Positions 1 through 8,092 of a stretch of DNA of 49,471 nt are shown in pieces. The stretch lies in contig NZ_KI911329.1 in NCBI RefSeq assembly GCF_000513955.1, forward strand, positions 1 to 49,471, given 5' to 3'. The first letter of the stretch is position 1, and the number at the start of each line of letters is the position of its first letter. The position numbers and the translations under genes are program-made. The notes under the pieces were generated by a model that searched no databases, was not told where the DNA came from, and was given only the letters and a program-made list of their open reading frames with translations. Source of the stretch: Pseudoxanthomonas suwonensis J47. Lineage in GTDB: Bacteria; Pseudomonadota; Gammaproteobacteria; Xanthomonadales; Xanthomonadaceae.

Positions 1-120
1 CGGGGGTATGCCGCATCGCGCGGTTCCGCGTCCTGCTCCAACGCGCGAGCGCAGCACATCCATGTGCTGCTTGCGGCATACCCCCGCACTACCGCGTCTT
101 CGGGCGCGTTGGGGACGTGG
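1..120. repeat. Intergenic repeat with hairpins at the left edge
   Basis: No gene is visible in 1-193. Bases 1-15 are a perfect inverted repeat of 72-86 (core GGGGGTATGCCGC), and inside this pair 51-59 and 62-70 form a perfect 9-bp stem with a two-base loop. Bases 61-120 align without gaps to 30541-30600 at about 80 percent identity, so this is a dispersed repeat with two copies in the window. Only this copy has the left inverted arm. It lies just after the stop of the YihY gene. I infer a family-specific palindromic intergenic element, which may also stop transcription. It could continue to the left of the window. Confidence 0.6.
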
Positions 121-193
121 CTTCGTTTGGCGCCGGGAGCCTGGCTGACACCCGGAGTGCGGCTACTTGGAGGCCGTACGAGTCGCGACTGCG

Positions 194-1099
194 TCAGGTT
201 GCAGCCGTCGGCGGCGGAACCCTCCTGATCCCCGATTCGCGCAGCCGCTGGCGGGAATGGGCGCGTTCGTCGATCACGGCGGTGATCAGGGCGCCAGCAA
301 AGAACACGACGGCGGCGTAGTACATCCACATCAGCAGCAGGACCAGGGCGCCCATCGAGCCGTAGGCGCTGCCGGGGGCGGCCTGGGCCAGGTAGAGGCC
401 GATCAGGTAGCGGCCCAGGGCGAACAGGAGGGCGGTGATGGCGCCGCCCAGCAGGGCCTGGCGCCAGGCGACGCGGCGGTCGGGCAGGTAGTGGTAGAGG
501 AAGGCGAAGCCCACCGCGTAGAGCAGCAGGGTGGTCACGTAGCCGACGATGGGCAGCACCGAGGGCAGGCGCGCGAACACGATCTGCAGGGCGGTGGTGG
601 CGATCATCGAGACGATCAGCAGGAAGCCCAGCGCCAGCACCACGCCCAGCGAGAACACGCGCTTGCGCAGCCAGGCGCGCAGGCCGCCGAGCTGTTCGCC
701 GCCGGTGCGGAAGATCAGGTTGAGCGCGCCCTGCAGCTGGGCGAACACCACGGTGGAGCCTATGAACAGCAGGGCCATGCTCCACCAGCCGGCGAGCGAG
801 CCGACGTCCGGCTGCTGGTCGGCGTTGCGCAGCACGGTCTGGGCCACGGCGGCGGCCTCGGCGCCGGCGAGGTCGTGGATCTGCGCGACCAGCGAGGCCT
901 GCGCGGGCGGGTACAGGGAGGCGGTCAGCCACAGCAGCAGCACCAGCAGCGGGGCCAGCGAGAGCAGGGTGTAGAAGGACAGCGAGGCGGCCTGGGTGAT
1001 CAGGTCGGCTTCGACGAAGCGCCGCAGCAGCGCCGCCGGCAGGCTTTCCTGCAGGCGTTCGAGGTGGCGGCGCAGCTTGGCGGGGGAGGGCCGCTTCAT
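194..1099 (-). CDS. YihY/virulence factor BrkB family membrane protein
   Basis: Inner-membrane protein of 301 residues. After a basic N-terminus (MKRPSPAKLRRHLERL) the conserved YihY/BrkB block follows, with LITQAASLSFYTLLSLAPLL at about residues 33-52. About six hydrophobic segments cover the rest, ending in a short basic tail. The family was once annotated as ribonuclease BN, but that activity belongs to another protein, and the real function is unknown, perhaps transport. The start is the ATG at 1099. It lies 64 bp downstream of the GNAT gene on the same strand. In related bacteria I recall dnaG and rpoD close to rpsU-yqeY and this family, so they may lie past the left edge. That is inference. 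Confidence 0.9.
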   Translation of the reverse strand: MKRPSPAKLRRHLERLQESLPAALLRRFVEADLITQAASLSFYTLLSLAPLLVLLLWLTASLYPPAQASLVAQIHDLAGAEAAAVAQTVLRNADQQPDVGSLAGWWSMALLFIGSTVVFAQLQGALNLIFRTGGEQLGGLRAWLRKRVFSLGVVLALGFLLIVSMIATTALQIVFARLPSVLPIVGYVTTLLLYAVGFAFLYHYLPDRRVAWRQALLGGAITALLFALGRYLIGLYLAQAAPGSAYGSMGALVLLLMWMYYAAVVFFAGALITAVIDERAHSRQRLRESGIRRVPPPTAAT

Positions 1100-1163
1100 C
1101 GCATCGGCAGGTCGGGCATCGGCCCCAAGCCTTGCGCGTGCGATGTAGCCGGTGCGTGAGCGC

Positions 1164-1664
1164 TCAGCCCGTGGCGCTGGCGGCGAGCGCGCGCAGGGCT
1201 TCGCCGTCGAGGCGCTGCACGGTCCATCCGCCCATCGGCCGGGCGCCGAGGCTGCGGTAAAACTTGATCGCCGGGGTGTTCCAGTCCAGCACCGACCATT
1301 CGAAGCGGCCGTAGCCGCGCGCCACGGCCAGGGCGGCCAGGTGCACCATCAGCCGGCGGCCGATGCCGCGGCCGCGGAATTCCGGGAGCACGAACAGATC
1401 TTCCAGGTACAGGCCGGGTTTGCCGAGGAAGGTCGAGAAGGAGATGAAGAACAGGGCGAAGCCGGCGGGGGCGCCGTCGCATTCGGCGATCACCACTTCA
1501 GCCGCCGGGCGCGTGCCGAACAGCGCCGCTTCCACATCCGCGGGCGTGGCCACCGCTTCGTGGGCCAGGCGTTCGTATTCGGCCAGGCCGCGGATCAGGT
1601 CGAGGATCAGCGGGATGTCGGCCGGGGTGGCCGGGCGCAGCTGGATATTGGCGTCGGTGGGCAT
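1164..1664 (-). CDS. GNAT family N-acetyltransferase
   Basis: Protein of 166 residues covering one full GNAT fold. It opens with IQLRPATPADIPLILDLIRG and carries the acetyl-CoA pyrophosphate loop LPEFRGRGIGRRLM (R/QxxGxG/A signature) near residue 95-108. NTPAIKFYRSLGARP, typical of strand 6 and helix 4, follows. It should transfer an acetyl group from acetyl-CoA to an amine, but the substrate cannot be read from the sequence. The frame is open further upstream, but homology begins just after the ATG at 1664, which I take as the start. It is resemblant of the small Rim/spermidine-type GNATs that end in a GWTVQRL-like segment. Confidence 0.88.
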   Translation of the reverse strand: MPTDANIQLRPATPADIPLILDLIRGLAEYERLAHEAVATPADVEAALFGTRPAAEVVIAECDGAPAGFALFFISFSTFLGKPGLYLEDLFVLPEFRGRGIGRRLMVHLAALAVARGYGRFEWSVLDWNTPAIKFYRSLGARPMGGWTVQRLDGEALRALAASATG

Positions 1665-1834
1665 GGGCGGTTCGCAGGCAGGGCGGAACGCCTCATTGTG
1701 GCCTGTCCATCCGTCCGCGGTGGCGGAGTGGTGGCCGATAGCCGCAACCGTGGATGGGTGGCCTTGCCGGAGGGTCGCCGGGGCGAACCCGGCAGGGCAG
1801 GGCGGCCGGCCGAGCCGGCCACCCGCGGAGGGGC

Positions 1835-2281
1835 TCAGCCCGCCAGGCGGAGCTTCACCAGGGCCGAGACCTGGCCCATGTCGGCCTGGCCGGCCAGCTG
1901 CGGCTTGAGCACGCCCATCAGCTTGCCCATGTCGGCCGGGCCGGCGGCGCCGGTCTGGGCGATGGCGGCGTCGATCGCGGCCAGGATCGCAGCCTCGTCC
2001 AGCTTGGCCGGCAGGTAGCGCTCGATCACCGCGATCTCGGCGCGCTCGATGGCGGCCAGGTCCTCGCGGCCGGCGCCCTCGTACTGGGACACCGAGTCCT
2101 TGCGCTGCTTGACCATCTTGTCGAGCACGGCCAGCACGGCGGCGTCGTCCAGCTCGACGCGTTCGTCCACTTCCTTCTGCTTGATCGCGGCGTTGATCAG
2201 CCGGATCACGCCCAGCGTGTCCTTGTTGCCGCCCTTCATGGCGGCCTTCATGTCGTCGGTCAGTCGCTGCTTCAGGCTCAT
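1835..2281 (-). CDS. GatB/YqeY domain-containing protein
   Basis: Protein of 148 residues, the usual length for free-standing YqeY proteins. It begins MSLKQRLTDDMKAAMKGGNK, has the KQRKDSVSQYEGAGREDLA segment and the glycine-rich end MGKLMGVLKPQLAGQADMGQ, all diagnostic of the family. YqeY resembles the tail domain of the GatB amidotransferase subunit, which binds tRNA, but the role of the free domain is not established. The frame is open for another 26 codons upstream. The ATG at 2281 is chosen because homology starts there and AAAGG precedes it. It follows rpsU on the same strand across a gap that holds a strong terminator, so its expression probably depends on read-through or its own promoter. 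Confidence 0.93.
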   Translation of the reverse strand: MSLKQRLTDDMKAAMKGGNKDTLGVIRLINAAIKQKEVDERVELDDAAVLAVLDKMVKQRKDSVSQYEGAGREDLAAIERAEIAVIERYLPAKLDEAAILAAIDAAIAQTGAAGPADMGKLMGVLKPQLAGQADMGQVSALVKLRLAG

Positions 2282-2345
2282 GGCAATACCTTTGGGAAGG
2301 AGGGCGGGGCATCCGCGCGGCGCGGCACGCTTCTGCAGGGAACAC

Positions 2346-2376
2346 AAAAAGCCGGCCACGCTTGCGTGCCGGCTTT
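2346..2376 (-). terminator. Intrinsic terminator after rpsU
   Basis: Read leftward, AAAGCCGGCACGC pairs with its complement across a short loop with one bulged base, and the stem runs straight into TTTTTG. This is the clearest rho-independent terminator in the window. It sits 55 bases past the rpsU stop and before yqeY, so it should cap rpsU mRNA and partly separate it from yqeY. A terminator directly after rpsU is also known in the E. coli rpsU-dnaG-rpoD operon. Confidence 0.85.
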
Positions 2377-2431
2377 CGGTTGCCTCTCGTCGGAACGACC
2401 CGGCCGCATGGGCGGCCAGGGCGACGCTACG

Positions 2432-2647
2432 TCAGTACAGGCGCTGGCGCTTGGTGACGTCGCGCGACATCCGGCGCATCTGGCGCTTCACCGCCGCGGC
2501 GGCCTTGCGCTTGCGCTCCTGGGTCGGCTTCTCGTAGAACTCGCGCTTGCGGGTTTCGGCCAGGACGCCGGCCTTCTCGCAGGTGCGCTTGAAACGGCGC
2601 AGAGCGAACTCGAAAGGCTCGTTCTCACGGACTTTGACGCTGGGCAT
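2432..2647 (-). CDS. rpsU: 30S ribosomal protein S21
   Basis: Protein of 71 residues, the normal length for proteobacterial S21. It starts [20 protein letters not shown] and is very basic, with [16 protein letters not shown] and an arginine-rich C-terminus. S21 binds the small ribosomal subunit near the 3' end of 16S rRNA and helps initiation. The ATG at 2647 is chosen over an in-frame start six codons upstream because the family begins MP(S/T)VKV and GGAG lies eight bases ahead. It is divergent from tsaD, the arrangement common in gammaproteobacteria, and is followed by a strong terminator before yqeY. Confidence 0.97.
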   Translation of the reverse strand: MPSVKVRENEPFEFALRRFKRTCEKAGVLAETRKREFYEKPTQERKRKAAAAVKRQMRRMSRDVTKRQRLY

Positions 2648-2694
2648 GGAATCTCCGGGGCACAAATAACCGGGCCGGGCCCGGTGAGCCGCGT

Positions 2695-2724
2695 ATGATA
2701 GCGGGGTCCCGCGGCCGGGTGCAA
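2695..2724 (-). promoter_or_regulatory. Candidate sigma-70 promoter for rpsU
   Basis: On the minus strand TTGCAC (2724-2719) and TATCAT (2700-2695) are 18 bp apart, placing the start point near 2688, about 40 bases before the rpsU ATG. The opposite strand reads TATGAT at 2694-2699, which could serve tsaD, but it has no fitting -35. Based on motif match only. Confidence 0.4.
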
Positions 2725-2772
2725 GCCGGCCCGGGCTTTTTCTTTCCCTCCCCCGCTCCCATCTGTCCCCCC

Positions 2773-3816
2773 ATGCGCGTCCTTGGCATCGAAACCTCCT
2801 GCGACGAGACCGGCGTAGCCGTCTACGACACGGCCCTGCCCGGCCCGGCCGGCCTGCGGGCCCACGCGGTCTACAGCCAGATCGCCCTTCACGCCGAGTA
2901 CGGCGGCGTCGTCCCCGAACTGGCCAGCCGCGACCACGTGCGCAAGCTGCTGCCCCTGGTCCGCCAGACCCTGGCCGAGGCCGGGCTGGCGACCTCCGAC
3001 ATCGACGGGGTGGCCTATACGGCCGGCCCGGGCCTGGTCGGGGCCCTGCTGGTGGGCGCCGGGACCGCGCGGGCGCTGGCCTGGGCGCTGGACGTGCCGG
3101 CGGTGGGCGTCCACCACATGGAAGGCCACCTGCTGGCGCCGCTGATGGAGGAGGACCCGCCGGAGCCGCCGTTCGTGGCCCTGCTGGTCTCCGGCGGCCA
3201 CACCCAGCTGGTGGCGGTGGAGGCGATCGGCCGGTACCGCCTGCTCGGCGAGACCCTGGACGACGCGGCCGGCGAGGCCTTCGACAAGACCGCCAAGCTG
3301 ATGGGCCTGCCGTATCCGGGCGGCCCGCAGCTGGCCGCGCTGGCCGAGAAGGGCACGCCGGGGGCGTTCCGCTTCGCCCGGCCGATGACCGACCGTCCCG
3401 GCCTGGATTTCAGCTTCAGCGGGCTGAAGACCCAGGTGCTGCTGGGCTGGCAGCAGTCCGACCAGTCGGAACAGACCCGCGCCGACATCGCCCGCGGCTT
3501 CGAGGACGCGGTGGTCGACACGCTCGCGATCAAGTGCGAGCGCGCGCTGGACGCGGCTGGCAGCGACACCCTGGTGATCGCCGGCGGCGTCGGCGCCAAC
3601 AAGCGCCTGCGCGCGAAACTGCAGGCCATGTGCGCGAAGCGCGGCGGCCGCGCCTGTTTCCCGCGTCCGTCGCTGTGCACCGACAACGGCGCGATGATCG
3701 CCTTCGCCGGCGCGCTGCGCCTGGAAGCCGGCCAGCGCGAAGGCGCCGCGGTGAACGTCACGCCGCGCTGGGATATGGCTGGGCTGCCGCCGTTGGCGGC
3801 AGCCCGTGATTGGTGA
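2773..3816 (+). CDS. tsaD: tRNA N6-adenosine threonylcarbamoyltransferase TsaD
   Basis: Transfers the threonylcarbamoyl group from threonylcarbamoyl-AMP to A37 of ANN-reading tRNAs, together with TsaB and TsaE. The 347 residues start [20 protein letters not shown], and HMEGH at 115-119 supplies the two metal-binding histidines. [20 protein letters not shown] and the late [10 protein letters not shown] and DNGAMIA segments complete the ASKHA fold. The frame is open 26 codons upstream, but homology begins at the ATG at 2773. The last codons lie in an intergenic repeat, so the extreme C-terminus may be altered. The partner gene tsaC, which makes the threonylcarbamoyl-AMP, lies at 35253-35816. 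Confidence 0.97.
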   Translation: MRVLGIETSCDETGVAVYDTALPGPAGLRAHAVYSQIALHAEYGGVVPELASRDHVRKLLPLVRQTLAEAGLATSDIDGVAYTAGPGLVGALLVGAGTARALAWALDVPAVGVHHMEGHLLAPLMEEDPPEPPFVALLVSGGHTQLVAVEAIGRYRLLGETLDDAAGEAFDKTAKLMGLPYPGGPQLAALAEKGTPGAFRFARPMTDRPGLDFSFSGLKTQVLLGWQQSDQSEQTRADIARGFEDAVVDTLAIKCERALDAAGSDTLVIAGGVGANKRLRAKLQAMCAKRGGRACFPRPSLCTDNGAMIAFAGALRLEAGQREGAAVNVTPRWDMAGLPPLAAARDW

Positions 3817-3903
3817 TTGGTGATTCGCGAGGGCGCGTAGCGAAAGCGGGCGTGCAGCATGGGGTTGCTACCATCCCCAATCCCGAATCCCCAATCATGA
3901 ATC
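3806..3903. repeat. GATTGG/CCAATC intergenic repeat between tsaD and folB
   Basis: The left part repeats GTGATTG three times (3806-3826). The right part (3872-3903) repeats CCCAATC/CCGAATC and is an imperfect inverted copy of the left. Such arrays are common between genes in Xanthomonadaceae, as I recall. The tsaD stop lies inside the left arm and the first possible folB ATG (3897) inside the right arm. No Shine-Dalgarno sequence is left upstream of folB. Confidence 0.6.
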
Positions 3904-3908
3904 CCACC

Positions 3909-4268
3909 ATGGACATGGTTTTCATCGAAGGCCTCGAGATCGAGGCGCTGATCGGCATCTACGACTGGGAGCGGCGCATCCGCCAGCCGTTGCGCTTCGA
4001 CCTGGAGATGGCCTTCGACAACCGCGTGCCGGCGGCCAGCGACGACATCGCCGACACCCTGGACTACAAGGCGGTCAGCAAGCGCCTGATCGAGTTCGTG
4101 GAGCAGTCCGACTTCGGCCTGGTCGAGACCCTGGCCGAGCGCTGCGCGGCGATCGTGATGGAGGAGTTCGGCGTGCGCTGGTTGCGGCTGAAGCTCGGCA
4201 AGCCCGGCGCGGTGCGTGGCGCGCGCGCGGTGGGCGTGGTGATCGAACGCGGCGTGCGGGAGGCCTGA
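3909..4268 (+). CDS. folB: Dihydroneopterin aldolase FolB
   Basis: Cleaves 7,8-dihydroneopterin to 6-hydroxymethyl-7,8-dihydropterin and glycolaldehyde in folate synthesis. The 119 residues match the family length, with MVFIEGLEIEALIGIYDWER at the N-terminus, LDYKAVSKRLIEFVEQSDFGLVE-type central segments and KLGKPGAVRGARAVGVVIER at the end. Three in-frame ATGs lie close together (3897, 3909, 3915). I take 3909 because the first lies in the repeat and the third would cut into the usual MD-VFIEGL start, but none has a clear ribosome site. The next folate enzyme, FolK, is at 8936, and a pteridine reductase is beside it. Confidence 0.94.
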   Translation: MDMVFIEGLEIEALIGIYDWERRIRQPLRFDLEMAFDNRVPAASDDIADTLDYKAVSKRLIEFVEQSDFGLVETLAERCAAIVMEEFGVRWLRLKLGKPGAVRGARAVGVVIERGVREA

Positions 4269-4272
4269 GCGG

Positions 4273-5562
4273 ATGCTGGTGATCGCAGGCATGGAGGCCG
4301 TGACCGTGCGCTGGCTGGAAGGGGCGCGGACCGCACTCGAGCCCTATCCCTGGGCCTACACCCTGCTGGTGCTGGCGGCGCTGCTGCTGCTGGCCGGGCT
4401 GGCCAACCTGGTGACGAAGAAAATCCTGCTGCGCGGCCTGCACCGCGTGGTCGGCATGCTCGCGCGCAGCGAGGACAAGGAAGAGCCGTACCGGCTCAAG
4501 GTGATCCCGCGCCTGGCCAACGTGGTGCCGGCGCTGGTGATCGCCGCCGGCATCGACTGGGTGCCCGGCATGCCGGAACCGGTGGTGGCCTTCGTCCACG
4601 GCGCCTGCAAGGTCTGGATCGTGCTGACCGTCGCGCTGGCGCTGGCCCACGCGCTGGACGCGCTCAACATCGTCTACGAGCGCCGCCCCGAGGCGCGCAC
4701 GCGGCCGATCAAGGGTTACCTGCAGGTGGCCAAGCTCGCCATCTTCGTGGTCGCCGGCCTGTCGATCGTGGCGACCCTGGCCGGCGTGCGCATGCTGCAC
4801 CTGGTCACCGGCCTCGGTGCGGCCACCGCGGTGCTGATGCTGGTGTTCCAGGACACCATCCTGTCGTTCGTGGCCAGCGTGCAGATCAGCAGCGACGGCC
4901 GCGTGCGGGTGGGCGACTGGATCGAGATGCCCAGCCAGAACGCCGACGGCGACGTGGTCGACATCGCCCTGCACACGGTCACCGTGCAGAACTGGGACAA
5001 GACCGTCACCACCATCCCGACCAAGAAGCTGATCAGCGAGTCGTTCAAGAACTGGCGCGGGATGCAGGAAGCCGGCGGCCGCCGGATCAAGCGCGCGCTG
5101 TACCTGGACCAGGGCAGCGTACGCTTCCTCGACGCGGAGGAGCGGCACAAGCTCAAGCGCTTCGCCCTGCTGCGCGATTACCTGGAGACCAAGGAGCGCG
5201 AACTGGCCGAGTGGAACGCCGGCCTCGGCGAGGACGGGCAGCTGCCGGTCAACGCGCGCCGCATCACCAACCTCGGCACCTTCCGCGCCTACGTCGAGCG
5301 CTACCTGCGCCGGCATCCGCAGGTCCACCAGGGGATGACCCTGCTGGTGCGCCAGCTGCAGCCGGGGGCCACCGGCCTGCCGCTGGAGATCTACTGCTTC
5401 ACCAACGACACACGCTGGGCGGTATACGAAGGCATCCAGGCGGACATCTTCGACCACCTTCTGGCGATCCTGCCGGAGTTCGGGCTGCGCGTGTTCCAAG
5501 AGCCCGGCGGAGCGGATTTCCGCGCCCTGCTGGCGCCTGGCAACGGCGCGCCGGCCCCTTGA
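4273..5562 (+). CDS. YbdG-type mechanosensitive ion channel
   Basis: Inner-membrane channel of 429 residues in the MscS superfamily. Hydrophobic segments lie at about 28-47, 78-95, 107-131 and 150-170. The pore-lining one, at about 176-200, reads LGAATAVLMLVFQDTILSFV and runs into the beta domain VRVGDWIEMP. The later block TTIPTKKLISESFKNWRGM followed by GGRRIKRAL closely matches E. coli YbdG, the minor MscM-type channel, rather than MscS itself. Such channels open under membrane tension in osmotic downshock. The gene starts four bases after the folB stop, so the two are probably co-transcribed. The first ATG is used, though the one at 4291 is also possible. Confidence 0.9.
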   Translation: MLVIAGMEAVTVRWLEGARTALEPYPWAYTLLVLAALLLLAGLANLVTKKILLRGLHRVVGMLARSEDKEEPYRLKVIPRLANVVPALVIAAGIDWVPGMPEPVVAFVHGACKVWIVLTVALALAHALDALNIVYERRPEARTRPIKGYLQVAKLAIFVVAGLSIVATLAGVRMLHLVTGLGAATAVLMLVFQDTILSFVASVQISSDGRVRVGDWIEMPSQNADGDVVDIALHTVTVQNWDKTVTTIPTKKLISESFKNWRGMQEAGGRRIKRALYLDQGSVRFLDAEERHKLKRFALLRDYLETKERELAEWNAGLGEDGQLPVNARRITNLGTFRAYVERYLRRHPQVHQGMTLLVRQLQPGATGLPLEIYCFTNDTRWAVYEGIQADIFDHLLAILPEFGLRVFQEPGGADFRALLAPGNGAPAP

Positions 5563-5634
5563 CGCCTGCCGCGGGCGCGTGCATGTTGCAGTGCCCAAGC
5601 CGGTGCGGGGGCGCCGGCATGCCAGGCGGGTGCG

Positions 5635-7080
5635 ATGGACTGGACGAAGTACCGGACACCGTCCTATGACGAGCTGATCGGGCCCGACGGCCTGCCGCGC
5701 CCGGCCGCGCGTCCCCTGGTCGAGTACCTGTCCGGGCTTTCCGGCCGCGAACTGGCCGAGCGCCAGCTCGCCGCCGACGTCGCCGCCCGGGTCATGGGCA
5801 TCACCTTCACCGTGTACAGCGACGGCCGCAACGTCGACCGCACGCTGCCGTTCGACCTGATCCCGCGGATCATCGACCGCCGCGAGTGGCAGCGCACCGA
5901 GGCCGGCCTGAAGCAGCGCATGCGCGCGCTCAACCTGTTCATCGGCGACATCTACGGTGCGCAGAAGATCGTCCGCGACAAGGTGTTCCCGGCCTCGCTG
6001 CTGAAGCAGTCGGTGAACTTCCGCCCGCAGTGCGTGGGCGTGCGGCCACCGCTGGACGTGTGGGCGCACATCTGCGGTTCGGACCTCGTGCGCGACGCCG
6101 ACGGCACGCTATACGCGCTGGAGGACAACCTGCGCATCCCCTCGGGCGTGTCGTACATGCTCGAGAACCGGATGGTCGCCAAGCGCGTGTTCCCGGAACT
6201 GTTCGAGACCAGCGCGATCCTGCCGGTGGACGACTACCCGGCGCAGCTCTACGACACCCTCGCCGCGCTGTCGCCGCGGCCGGGCGACACCCCGGTGATC
6301 GCGCTGCTCACCCCCGGCGTCTTCAACAGCGCCTACTTCGAGCACGCCTACTTGGCGCAGGCGATGGGCATCGAGCTGGTCGAGGGCGGCGACCTGTTCG
6401 TCGCCGACGACGACTGCACCTACATGCGCACCGTGTACGGGCCGCAGCGGGTCGACGTGATCTACCGGCGCGTGGACGACCTGTTCCTCGATCCGGAAGT
6501 GTTCCATCCCGATTCGATGCTGGGCGTGCCCGGGCTGATCCGCAGCTGGCGCGCCGGCAAGGTCGCGCTGGCCAATGCGCCCGGCGCGGGCGTGGCCGAC
6601 GACAAGGTCGTGTTCGCCTACGTGCCGAAGATGATCCGCTACTACCTGGACGAGGAGCCGATCCTGCCGAACGTGCCCAGCTACCTGTGCCACCAGGCCA
6701 GGGACCGCCGCTACGTGCTCGAGCACCTGCACGAGCTGGTGGTGAAGCCGGCCAACGAGTCCGGCGGCTACGGCATGCTGATCGGGCCGCGCGCCAGCAA
6801 AAAGGAGCGGGAGAAATTCCGCGCGCTGATCGAGGCCGACCCGCGCAACTACATGGCCCAACCGACGCTGTCGCTGTCCACCGCGCCAATCGTCAGCGAC
6901 GAGGGCCCGGCGCCGCGGCACATCGACCTGCGCCCGTTCATCCTCTCGCGCGAGGACACCTACGTCACCACCGGCGGCCTGACCCGGGTGGCGATGACCG
7001 AAGGCTCGCTGGTGGTGAATTCCTCGCAGGGCGGTGGCGCCAAGGACACCTGGGTGGTCGACCTGGAGGAGATGGGCTGA
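5635..7080 (+). CDS. Circularly permuted ATP-grasp type 2 protein (Anbu operon)
   Basis: Protein of 481 residues of the DUF404/DUF407 family, a circularly permuted ATP-grasp. Landmarks are YDELIGPDGLPRPAARPLVE at the start, QSVNFRPQCVGVRPPLDVWA, and the glycine-rich ATP loop VVKPANESGGYGMLIGP near residue 368. YVTTGGLTRVAMTEGSLVVN and a C-terminal SSQGGGAKDTWV follow. ATP-grasp enzymes join a carboxylate to an amine through an acylphosphate, so a peptide-ligating role has been proposed for this family, but its substrate is unknown. It is the first of three genes, and its stop overlaps the next start (ATGA at 7077-7082). Confidence 0.93.
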   Translation: MDWTKYRTPSYDELIGPDGLPRPAARPLVEYLSGLSGRELAERQLAADVAARVMGITFTVYSDGRNVDRTLPFDLIPRIIDRREWQRTEAGLKQRMRALNLFIGDIYGAQKIVRDKVFPASLLKQSVNFRPQCVGVRPPLDVWAHICGSDLVRDADGTLYALEDNLRIPSGVSYMLENRMVAKRVFPELFETSAILPVDDYPAQLYDTLAALSPRPGDTPVIALLTPGVFNSAYFEHAYLAQAMGIELVEGGDLFVADDDCTYMRTVYGPQRVDVIYRRVDDLFLDPEVFHPDSMLGVPGLIRSWRAGKVALANAPGAGVADDKVVFAYVPKMIRYYLDEEPILPNVPSYLCHQARDRRYVLEHLHELVVKPANESGGYGMLIGPRASKKEREKFRALIEADPRNYMAQPTLSLSTAPIVSDEGPAPRHIDLRPFILSREDTYVTTGGLTRVAMTEGSLVVNSSQGGGAKDTWVVDLEEMG

Positions 7081-8009
7081 TGCTCTCCCGCGTCGCCAAC
7101 CAGCTGTACTGGTTCAGCCGCTACCTGCGCCGCGCCGAGAACACCGCGCGCCTGGTCGGCGTGGGCAGCCTGCTGCAGCTGGACCTGCCGCGCTCGGTGC
7201 GCTTCACCTGGCGGCCGATGATCGCCACGGTGGGCGCGGAGGAGCTGTTCCTGGGCGTGCATCCGGAACCGGACGAAGCCCACGTGCTCGACTTCCTGCT
7301 GCTGGACGCGCGCAACCCGTCCTCGCTGCGCAGCTCGGTGGACCAGGCCCGCGAGATCCTGCGCGGCATCCGCGACGCGCTGCCGCAGGAAGTGTGGGAA
7401 GCGGTCAACGACCTGCACCTGTATATCGACGGCGACGGCGGCCGCGTGCTGACCCGCCGCTATCGCATGGACTTCATCGGCCGCATCACCGACGGCTGCC
7501 TCAAGGTCTCCGGCCTGCTCCAGGCCAACGTCAGCCGCGACATCGGCTTCCATTTCCTGCGCCTGGGCACGGCGCTGGAACAGGCCGACATGACCACCCG
7601 CATCATCGACGCCGGCGCCTCCGGCCTGGTCACCCCGCGCCACGAGGAGGACCGCGAGGCGTTCCAGAACATGCAGTGGATGGCGGTGCTGCGCGCGCTG
7701 GCCGCCTACCAGATGTACCGCCGCCACGTGCGCCAGCGGGTTTCGGCGGCGCATGCGCTGAGCTTCCTGCTGCACGACACCGAATTCCCGCGCAGCGTGC
7801 AGTTCTGCCTGAGCCGGCTGCAGCGGATCCTGCCAGCGATGCCGCCGCGCCCGCCGGTGGAGCGCGCGCTCACCCGCGTCAGCGGCCTGGTGCGCCAGGC
7901 CGATCCGGGAATGCTGGCTGCGGGCGACCCGGCACGGTTCATGGACGAGGCGCAGGTCTACCTCGGTCGCCTGCACGAAGCCATCGCCGAAGGCTACTTC
8001 ACGGGCTGA
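7080..8009 (+). CDS. Alpha-E domain-containing protein (Anbu operon)
   Basis: Protein of 309 residues, all of it the helical alpha-E (DUF403) domain. It starts MLSRVANQLYWFSRYLRRAE, the family hallmark, and later has NMQWMAVLRALAAYQMYRRH and FCLSRLQRIL. Its biochemical role is unknown. It nearly always accompanies the permuted ATP-grasp, often as a fusion, and a transglutaminase-like protein. The ATG at 7080 overlaps the ATP-grasp stop, which indicates translational coupling. The next gene, 83 bp on, is the Anbu peptidase, whereas a transglutaminase gene would be expected near here. Confidence 0.93.
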   Translation: MLSRVANQLYWFSRYLRRAENTARLVGVGSLLQLDLPRSVRFTWRPMIATVGAEELFLGVHPEPDEAHVLDFLLLDARNPSSLRSSVDQAREILRGIRDALPQEVWEAVNDLHLYIDGDGGRVLTRRYRMDFIGRITDGCLKVSGLLQANVSRDIGFHFLRLGTALEQADMTTRIIDAGASGLVTPRHEEDREAFQNMQWMAVLRALAAYQMYRRHVRQRVSAAHALSFLLHDTEFPRSVQFCLSRLQRILPAMPPRPPVERALTRVSGLVRQADPGMLAAGDPARFMDEAQVYLGRLHEAIAEGYFTG

Positions 8010-8092
8010 ACCTGCGTTTTCCAGCCGCGGCCATGACGGCCGCGCCCAGGCCCCGAGTAGTAGAATCCTCGCACCGGAACCTGCAGATCGCC

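Noticed and set aside
4075-6069. Long minus-strand frame across the channel and ATP-grasp genes
   Set aside because: Antisense to well supported genes and compositionally biased.
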